Source: Celoporthe dispersa (taxonomy: Eukaryota > Ascomycota > Sordariomycetes > Diaporthales > Cryphonectriaceae). From it: DNA of 64,000 bases. The stretch spans positions 2,418,001-2,482,000 of the forward strand of contig WAID01000003.1 of the NCBI GenBank assembly GCA_016584495.1. The letters are read 5' to 3'. Every line of letters starts with the position of its first letter. Positions within the stretch are counted from its first letter, which is position 1. Below are positions 56,197-64,000 of the stretch, piece by piece. The notes below the pieces were generated by a model. That model worked only from the letters and a program-made list of their open reading frames with translations, was not told the origin of the DNA and did no database searches. Made by a program: the position numbers and the translations under genes.

Positions 56197-57469
56197 TCAG
56201 GGTACCACCGTAATATTCGCATACTTGGCTACCCAGACCACCACCTCCCCGCCACCCCTGAGAACCCGACAGCCCAGCGCAATGAATGGCAACTCGAGCC
56301 AGTCGGTCCTATCCCAATGCTGCTGTATGAGCAGAGCCACCATGCTAATATAGCTCGCCATCGAGAAGACACTGATGGAGGTGGACGTCTCCTTACGGAT
56401 ATTGATCTTGCGGTAGGTGATGTGGTATACCAAAGTAAGGGTCTGAGAGAGAGCGTGTGACAGCAGTATTGTTAATTTGTACTCTCTCCGCGTGTGTGTG
56501 TGTGTGTGTGTGTGTGTTCTTGTGTGGATAGGGGAAAGAAGGGGGGGTGGATCTCGAGGATATGGCTCTTGGAGACGCACACTGGTAATAATGATCCATG
56601 TAGGTAGGAGGAGGAAAGGGTCCTGCGAGCTGCCGCTCAGATGGAGGGTCCATGACTGCAGGTAGCCGTTGAGGGCGGATATGGAGACGAGGCGGAAGGC
56701 GGTCGCGGAGGGGGTGTAGTTGATGAGCCTAGGAGAAAGGGGAGCCATTTCACGATCAGCAGCTCATTCTCTCTCTCTCTCTCCTTCGGTGAAGCAGGGA
56801 CAAGGGACCACAGACTCACCACCTGGACATGAGGTAGTCCGTAAAGTAGAATGAAAGGTATCCCGAGCACCCACACTGTTTCACCGTGTCAGCCAAACAG
56901 GCCTGTGCCCGCCGAGGAGGAAAGAAGAACAAGCTATAGTCCATTACCCATATAAAAGCCAGCATCAGCTCCGTCAGCAACAGCCTCTCCTCGCCCACGC
57001 CGCCGCCGTCTCCCCTGTGACCCCCAAGCTGTGCATCAGACGTCGCGAACGCATGCAGCATGAGTAGGAAGCGGATCGCCAGCGGGAAGCCGAGGACGAT
57101 GGCCGGCAGGATCGACAGCAGGCGCAGGGAGAACAGCACGGGGTGCCAGTGTCGGGAGACGCCGAGGACAGCGGCCACGCGAGGCTGGAGGAAGGACGGT
57201 GTGGCTACCGGCTCGCCGTCGGGGGCGTTATCGTCGTCGGCCGGCGGGGGGGAGAAGGACAAGGAGGCATCTTTCGTGGTGGTGGTGGTGGCGGTGGCGG
57301 TGAGGTCGGCGTGGGCGGTGGTCGCGGTGGTCGCCGTCGTGGAGGCGTAGGACGGAGGGAAGAACGGCGTGAGGGCGGCGGACGAGGAGATCGGCAGGGT
57401 GTTCTTGCGTGCTCGCGGTGCGGGTTGGGCGTTGGTCGACCAGGTCCGCGATCTGGTCGGGGTAGACAT
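56197..57469 (-). CDS. eos1: EOS1-like N-glycosylation / ER membrane protein
   Basis: EOS1 is an ER membrane protein that in yeast affects N-glycosylation and oxidative-stress tolerance. Exons: 57469-56948, 56875-56820, 56728-56581, 56442-56197, total 323 residues. The start is the ATG at 57469 (MSTPTRSRTW). The N-terminal 95 residues are low-complexity with Thr/Ala runs. The conserved part starts at RVAAVLGVSRHWHPVLF, with several hydrophobic segments following (LRLLSILPAIVLGFPLAI, LTELMLAFIW, YLSFYFTDYLMSRW, the LINYTPSATAFRLVS region, and TLTLVYHITYRKINIRKE then SVFSMASYISMVALL). I count four to five membrane spans. Intron 3 has a GTGCGT donor and contains a GT microsatellite. The overall segment order fits the family; function in this fungus is inferred. 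Confidence 0.85.
56491..56516. repeat. GT microsatellite inside eos1 intron 3
   Basis: Thirteen GT units (AC on the coding strand) lie between donor and acceptor of the 138-bp intron. Confidence 0.85.
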
Positions 57470-58693
57470 CGCTCCCCGACGCTTGGGATCAGGGATCCGA
57501 GTCTTCAACGGCGGTCTTGTCCTACCGGCACGACATGTATGCCACTCTCGCGCAGTTGGGTGATATTTCTGTTCTCCGGGGGGGGGGGGAGTCGAGGTGG
57601 GTTTACTTTCTAGGGTAGAAGACGAAGGAAGAGAGTGTGTGGGTTACGGGGGGGGGGCGAGATCGAGGCCCGTGTTTCGAGGAGATGGATGTTACGGCTC
57701 GGCTCTGGGATCGAAGCCTAATCGGTCGTCTTTTCTCGAGAGCATGGCTACATACTCGCAAAGGACAAATAAGCAGGCAGGCAGGCAGGTAAGTTGCGAT
57801 TAGGGTTCGTTCTCCTTGACCAAACCAAACCTAGTCGGTTACGTCCTTGTGCTGTATGACAAGATCAGATTCGCGGGTTGGCGTAACTGGAGGCGTGCAT
57901 TCTGCAGCGAGAACGGCTGCGCGTTCGGCCGTCGAAACCGGCCGCAGTAGCCCGCTGGCCTGGGGGAGCAAGCCGGCCGATCTGACTGGGGGGGGGGGTG
58001 GTCTGGAACCTGTCCCGTGCACGAGACAGAGGTTCAGCACGTGACTAGACTACAGTGAGTACCTGCCTGCACCTGGCCACTAGCTAAAGGTACCTGTACC
58101 TGTGCAGGTAGGTGTAAGCACTGCATGCAAGTACCAGGCGACGTTCAACACCAATGGAAGAAAGCTCATCGTCACATTTCCATCCAAACCTCGTCTCGCA
58201 GACGGCACACGACAATGATGCAAGTAGTACGTTGCCATTTTGTGTCTGCTGCGCATCCAGCCTTGCCCTTTTTTTTTTTTTTTGGGCTTTCTTTTCTTTC
58301 TCTGTCTTTTACTCAATGTCACTGCTTCAACGTGCCCGCCATGCGTGGCGCTCATCCTCCTCCCACATGGTCCCACCTTTTGTGCCATTGGCTGTTTTGC
58401 ACCAGCGCTTGATTCATACCAGACAGCTGGAGACAAATATATATAGAGGTTGGCTGAGCTGTAGTAGTTTTTGAGGAATACAGAGTAAGGATGATGATAC
58501 AGAAGCCAGACCAGCTGGCAGAAAGTCTATGGCAAGTAGAGACCAACAGCCGTAACTCCCACCTCAAAAGAAGAAAGAAAAGAAGAAGAAAAAAAAGAGA
58601 AAAAACAACCGAAAAAAAAAAACCAGAATGTTGTATGTTTGCTTTTCAGATCCACGCTTCTTCTATTCTCATAGTCTGTCGTGTTCAGACGGG
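57470..58693. other. intergenic region, eos1 promoter side
   Basis: G homopolymers occur at 57579-57590 and 57649-57657, a CAGG repeat near 57775-57789, a T run at 58269-58283 and an A/G-rich stretch at 58565-58621. No gene was seen. Confidence 0.5.
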
Positions 58694-60548
58694 TCATCCA
58701 GACTCATACACTGGCCCTCCCGACAGGCAGGACGTTCTTCGATACAACTCTTCGTGCGTGGACAGCCGGAGCGACAGCATCGTCTCGATCACGTTCAGCG
58801 TGCCCAGGCACCACGCCGTCATCTCTTCCGACTCGGCTGACTGCCCGACGGTCCGCTCTCCAAGCCGCCGCCAGGCTCCAAAGGCTATCCTGAGCGCCGG
58901 CAGATGCGCAATCTGAGCGCAAGGGAGTGTCGTGTCGATCTGCAGGCAATAGTCGACGCACATGGCAATGGCCTGGGCGCTCTGCATGTCCGTCTCATGA
59001 GCGGCTGCAAGGCTGAGGGCAGACGGAAGGCGACCCGTATCCGCGAGCCTCTGAATACAGCCGCACAGGATGACACGACCAGCCCAGAAGGTCACTATGA
59101 GCTGGTACAGCCGTGGAGACTGGAAGCGGTAGGAGTGGGTGACCAGGTTATCATCGGCAGCCGAGGGGACCACCAAGATCGCCCCGGATCCCATCAGCTC
59201 CCCGATCCACGCCTCTATGCTGCTCCCAAACAGCCGCCCGGCGAGACCGGTAGCATCAGAGCGCAGGGCGACGTCGTGTGGCTTTTGCTGCACTCGCCGG
59301 GTGAGGTGGACCAGCCGCGCAAGCCTGATGAAGTTCTGCATGGTAGCCCTCAGGGCTGCCGCATATCCCGGCCATGTATGCTCGGCGAATTGGGGCGCTG
59401 GCATGTCGGTCCACGCAGTCTTCTCGAAGGCCGACCTCTCTCCTCGAAACATAGCGGATGTGATCTGTCAGAAAGGGCATGCGTCAGTTCTCCGTCCACC
59501 CTTCAGCCCGTGGTCTCGATTACACGGATCTTGAACCGACGATTTTTTTTTTGGCGTACCTCTGTGAAAAAGTGACCGTAGTAGATAGACTGAATTGTTT
59601 CATCATACCCGTGACTCTGTGAATATAGCCGACGCAGAATATTAACAAGCCCTCCAACGTGGTACTGATGGTCGTGTGACTCTGGGTTGATAAGAATCTT
59701 GTGCGAGGCTGTCAGCGTCCAGTCTCCCTACTTCAAGCCCGAGCAGCTAGGTCCCGCGTCACATACCTCGGCGATGTACAGAAGCTTCGTAGCCACAAGT
59801 GCCCTTCTGCTGTCGCTCGCCTGGTTGTCCTTTGAGAGAGATAGTCGAAGTACCCGCAGAGCGTTGATATTTGACTGGCTGGCCGTCGCAAAGTCTTCTT
59901 CTGCTCTGCTCGAAAATGCTCTGGCTCCCGATACGATGGCGATCACCGCTGCGTCCACGACTTCGCCTCTGCCGATGTATCTTTGCACGAGATCCATCCA
60001 GTCGCCCATACAGTACAACGATGACTCTCCAGAGGGCCCGCTCTCTAGGTAGGACAGCCAGAGGGACAGCAGCGACGGCTGGGCCTCGTTCGCCTGTGTT
60101 GTCACATCTCTACCTCCAGAGCGAGCCTCTCCCCTGTGGCCAGACTTGTCTCCCTTGTTGGCGGGCACAAGATTGAAAGTTTGCATCAAATTGTTGCCCG
60201 ACTGCAGGTTCTTGGAGGATCGCAGGCTCAAAACCATCTCCTGGTCTCTGGACTTGTGCTTCCGGTCTGAATCGTGTCTTGAGTCTCCCCTTCCCGAGTG
60301 GGAGGATGATGAAGGTCCTGAGCTCGTATGCTGGTAATTGACGAACTTCGAGACATGCCCGTAAGTGTACTTGCAGTCTCGCCCAACCTTCTTGCAAGGG
60401 CCGCAGGTCGGATGAACCTCGTCGCACTGAATTGAGCAGCTTGTTAGACACTTTTTTTCTCTTTGAAGGCTTCACCAGCTACACCGATCTGAGAACTGAC
60501 CTTGACCTTGCGCTGCCGACAGCAGTCACACTTGCCGGCCTTGGTCAT
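58694..60548 (-). CDS. Zn2Cys6 binuclear-cluster transcription factor
   Basis: A fungal DNA-binding regulator. Exons: 60548-60501, 60426-59767, 59697-59560, 59464-58694, total 538 residues. The zinc cluster spans residues 7-34 (C7, C10, C17, C24, C27, C34; spacing C-x2-C-x6-C-x6-C-x2-C-x6-C), with the CRQRKVKC basic stretch. Exon 1 ends exactly before the third Cys, a common position for the first intron in this family. A Ser/His-rich linker (residues 45-80) leads into a long helical region (SLWLSYLESGPSGESSLY, KLLYIAE, HVGGLVNILRRLYS, GHFFTE) like the regulatory domain of fungal-specific activators. The exon 3 start at ATT uses an AAG acceptor, with a CTGAC branch site 18 nt before it, because other acceptors disrupt the frame. 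No adjacent metabolic cluster suggests its target genes. Confidence 0.85.
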
Positions 60549-63500
60549 CTTCTCAGAGGCTGGACAATTCTGGCTGGCGTGGTACCTATCACGAAAGAAG
60601 TGGCGCCTCCGTGTGGTTCTGCTGTTCTTGTCGGGAAGAGTCAAGAGGAACTGTCGCCCGGGTTGAGACTGAAGACATACGAGAATTCTTTCCCTCGAGC
60701 TTGCCGGAGTAGGAGGCCTTTATCACATCGCGACGCATACGAGACAGCCTAGCCATATGAAATGCGACTTGGCAGCCAACAATGCCATTATTGACGCTCA
60801 CATAAACGTTTCGGCGTTTCCCATCGTGCAACGGACAGACATTGCTGAACACACCCCCCACAGCGCATCAACCGCATCCCCCTCCCTCCCTCCCCCCCCA
60901 CGACACCAATGGTGGGTGTACGGAGTTCATGCTGCTCCCCTTACACATGTCTGCCCCATCTGCTAGGGCTGAGCAGCGCCTCTCCCAGACGGAAAGAACC
61001 AGTCGTTGAAGCCATGAGCCCTGGTAGAATACTCTGGGCTACTAAGCCCTCGGTGCTCCTTCAAAGTTGCTGACTTTGGGTTCCTGGATGTGGGCCCCGC
61101 CCCTGTCGCAGTTCAGGTCCGAAAAGGGTAATTAGTTTTTTAATCGTTCGGCCGCCGGCGTCAGATCTTTAAAATCCCAGAAACTCGGTCGTCGTACGGC
61201 TGTAGTGGTGATGATCCCTGCTGACAGCTGAGGGCGCGGGCAGGTTTGCCCTTGCAGATTGGCTGAGTCCCGCTCGGCATTCTACGGGACTACTATCTGA
61301 CCAAAGACGACAGCCGTTGCAGAATTTATGACAAGGCGTGTGTCTTTGGAGATAGCGTCTCGAAAGTATGCCTTTCCCGTGGACTTGGTCGCGTGGCAGC
61401 AGGGGTGGGAACCGAGATTGACCCGCCCTCCCGTTTGCGGATGAGGCTGTATAGCCATAGCGAGGGTCATGGCGATAGCTTCTCTTGATTACGAGATCAC
61501 CCTGTCGGCCCCCAACACAGCCGCCCTGCCCTTTGAAAAAAAGTCCCGAGCGCTGTCCGCTGTGCAAGGCCGCACTGCCACAGGAGCAGCCACTTCGTAT
61601 CGATTACTCACCCTATATGGAAATTGCGATAATGCCATCCAAGTGGGTGCATAACTGGTGAATGCCTCTTTCTTTGAGTTGCTAGTTGGAACTTCATCCC
61701 TATCCGTACCTAGTATATGTGCTTTTGAGGCTTTGCTAATACTCACCATGTATATGCTATTATGCTTTGGAACTGATGAGAGAAATTTATTGCCCTGTGA
61801 TTTGTATAGTCGTTGTGGCTCAGAATCACTGCCTCCCGATCTCAATGGCTAGTTAGAGTCCTCCTCTAGCATTGTTTGTGCTGCCAATGATCTATGCATG
61901 GGCATGCTTTACTGTCTGTACAAGCGAGGCTATCCCTCGGCCAGAGCACAATACTTCAACCAAAACAGTGTCCGCAAGACTGATGCGCAAACAATCCTGG
62001 ACAGCAAATTTGTCAAACAACCTATGGATCTCCTGGAAAAGTAATAAGCATCAGTGCTGATAATCATAATATTGCTCATGAAAAGAAAAGAAAAAAAGTC
62101 ATCGCATACTAAGTACTTACCTAGAACCGCGCCAACGAACACGAGGTCTGTCTGGTGCGGTGTCTCTCCCAATAGCGTACCTGACACGATTCCTCTGACG
62201 CCGAGAGCTGAAACGAGCCTCGAGTTACAATACAAGGTCGGTGTAGCCCCCGTATTCAGTCGAAGACGCATATTGAGTACTACTTGACACCTACCTCTTG
62301 AAATAATTAGGTCCTCGTCAATCTACGAAATATCCAGCGCTACATTACCCGAGTGGCGAGGACTAATTAAACCAACCGTAGCTGAGCACCAGGGTGTCTC
62401 GACCGGGTTCGGTTATTCGAGATTTACGGCTCTATTCTCGGTCATCGTTTATCGCTGAGGGTGGTCCATGAGCTGAAGCACGCGACGGCGGTCAGTATGT
62501 GGTAGTGGATCATAGGATTTGTTCGTTATGAGCCTCTGATAGAAGCCAACCATGTTGGGTCTACCCCAAGGGGACGATATCGGTTTCCACGCGTTATTGG
62601 CCAGTTCACAATCTCGAGTCCGTGCAGAGATGTGCGACTCTCGCCGTATTAGGCAAACAAATGCGATCAAACATGGGGTCAGCCCTGCGAATTGTGCCCA
62701 ACCCCAAGCGCCGTAGACTGTGAGAGCGTTTTAGGAGAACCAGGCGGCCTCCTGCTGCCCACACCGTACCAAGAGCATCATGTTGAGCCCATTTTTTGCC
62801 TATATTCCTTCTCGAACGGAGGGAGAGGGTGAATTACTTGGTTATCGCTGTTCAATATTCTTATCCCGAAGCTAATGAGGAAGTCTTTTTCCTTTTGGTC
62901 TCGAGTATGTCGATGTGAGGCCTCGCTAGTATGATGGGCCAGCATGAGAGAGAGAGAGAGTATCATCAAATCAGAATAATCCTCTCGAGATCATCATATG
63001 CAGTAGGTCTAGGCACGTCGGTAAGTACGTGGCTTCGTATGTCGTTAAATTTGTGCGTCCGGCTTACAATGCGCGCGCCTGCAGCCCAGTAAGAACTGTC
63101 CACAGGCGCGAAAATGAAACATGTTTGGTTAGACCTCGCATTTTCACCCACGTGGGCTTCTAGAATGGGGACACAGAACAGAAGAAAAAACAACAACAAA
63201 CTTGGCTGCAGGAGATCTGACCTAAGTGTGCTGCATCATCGCTCGAGATCACCCGGGGTCAGCCGAAGGAGGATCTGGTGAGGCGGCTGCTGCTTCGTGC
63301 TGACGGTGCCGATCGGGGCTTGACGCAACTACGTAAGCTACTTAGCAGCAACGTTGACTCGACGTCCTAAGTATCCAGAACGTTGGTCAGAATCTGCCTT
63401 GCCGGGTTGCCTCTCCGCCAAATCAAATTCTCACTCTGCACTGCCTACTAGGAACTATTCAATCTTGACAGATATTGGGAAGTTAAAACTCAAATTAATT

Positions 63501-64000
63501 CATAAACACAACACTATATTTGACACTGAATGGGGCTCTGTACGATGAGATGTGGGAACAAAAGCGCATGTAATTCCGCCCAGTGCCTAGGTGGTTTGTA
63601 ATCGATTTTTTGGTGAAGTCGTGAGAAGGGTCTCGATTTTTGTCTTCTTTTCTCTCTCTCTTCTTCTTCTTTTTCTCTCTTCCTTTCGAACCCAACTCAC
63701 AATGGATCATCTCTCTCCCAAAACCTCCTTACGATCTCAATCTTGGGACTACATACTACATATTGGCTTCGTCTAGCCTGTGAGTTCCTCATTAGGAAAT
63801 GCCTCACTCTACGCAGCCCCCTTGTTTCACAGATTGGAAGTCTATGCCATGTATTGTCATGACCATACGCACCATATTCTCAATTCGACGACCTGTAGGG
63901 ATATACCAATGCCGAGTTATGTCATCTGTCTCTTGCTGAGTGCAACCTCGATCCAATCTCTTGTCAGTGCCTTCCTACACAGTATGTATGTATTATCCAA
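60549..64000. other. 3.4-kb AT-richer region without recognisable genes
   Basis: The left 400 bp form the regulator's promoter. Beyond 61.1 kb base composition shifts towards AT and all frames are broken into short pieces with no motif I recognise. It may contain old transposon or gene debris, but I see no terminal repeats or polymerase motifs. Confidence 0.45.

Noticed and set aside
57470..57508. Thirteen-residue extension of EOS1
   Set aside because: It starts with TTG; the first ATG is at 57469.
57700..57720. Sequence resembling a tRNA B box on the minus strand
   Set aside because: The flanks do not pair into a T-arm or acceptor stem and no A box lies at the right distance.
60549..60644. 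N-terminal extension of the Zn2Cys6 protein
   Set aside because: The in-frame extension begins only at a TTG. The ATG at 60548 puts the zinc cluster at the usual N-terminal place.

Overview
The window is nuclear DNA of a filamentous ascomycete, most likely a Sordariomycete. The genes carry short introns (about 55-130 bp) with GTAAGT/GTATGT-type donors, CTAAC/CTGAC-type branch sites and C/T-AG acceptors. The tef1 gene has three 5' introns and one intron near the 3' end. Several products are typical of or specific to fungi: Zn2Cys6 regulator, HET-domain relic, SLS1, EOS1, and ATP sulfurylase with an APS-kinase-like tail. I see no CRISPR array, rRNA or convincing tRNA gene.

Layout. 1-6.4 kb: a gene-poor, relic-rich stretch with two small secreted proteins and two decayed gene fragments. 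6.4-11.1 kb: a 902-residue conserved protein of unknown role and a short F-box protein. 13.4-15.4 kb: translation elongation factor 1-alpha. 16.2-28.7 kb: a dense housekeeping block with SLS1 (mitochondrial), NSE3 (SMC5/6 complex), SF3B5 (spliceosome), ISD11 (Fe-S assembly), a zinc-binding orphan and a proline/acidic repeat protein. 30.2-44.1 kb: a metabolic block with PAPS reductase (MET16), fumarase, phosphoserine phosphatase (SER2), a GNAT acetyltransferase and ATP sulfurylase (MET3). 48.3-50.1 kb: a broken HET-domain gene. 51.1-57.5 kb: intradiol ring-cleavage dioxygenase, TRM44, eIF1 and EOS1. 58.7-60.5 kb: Zn2Cys6 transcription factor. 60.5-64 kb: AT-richer sequence without a recognisable gene.

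Functional links. MET3 makes APS from sulfate, MET16 reduces PAPS to sulfite, and SER2 makes the serine that accepts the sulfide. Two sulfate-assimilation steps and the serine step therefore lie within 14 kb, although the genes are not contiguous and this may be coincidence.

Sequence quality. Conserved genes (tef1, sls1, the proline-rich gene, fum1, ser2, the GNAT gene, met3, trm44) contain about a dozen single-base frame breaks. Most lie in mononucleotide C/G or A/T runs, and each repair restores the family sequence. I read these as consensus errors in the assembly and not as dead genes. The HET locus differs: it has internal stops, a 10-bp tandem duplication and missing sequence, and is a genuine pseudogene. 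I found no convincing new multi-gene system.
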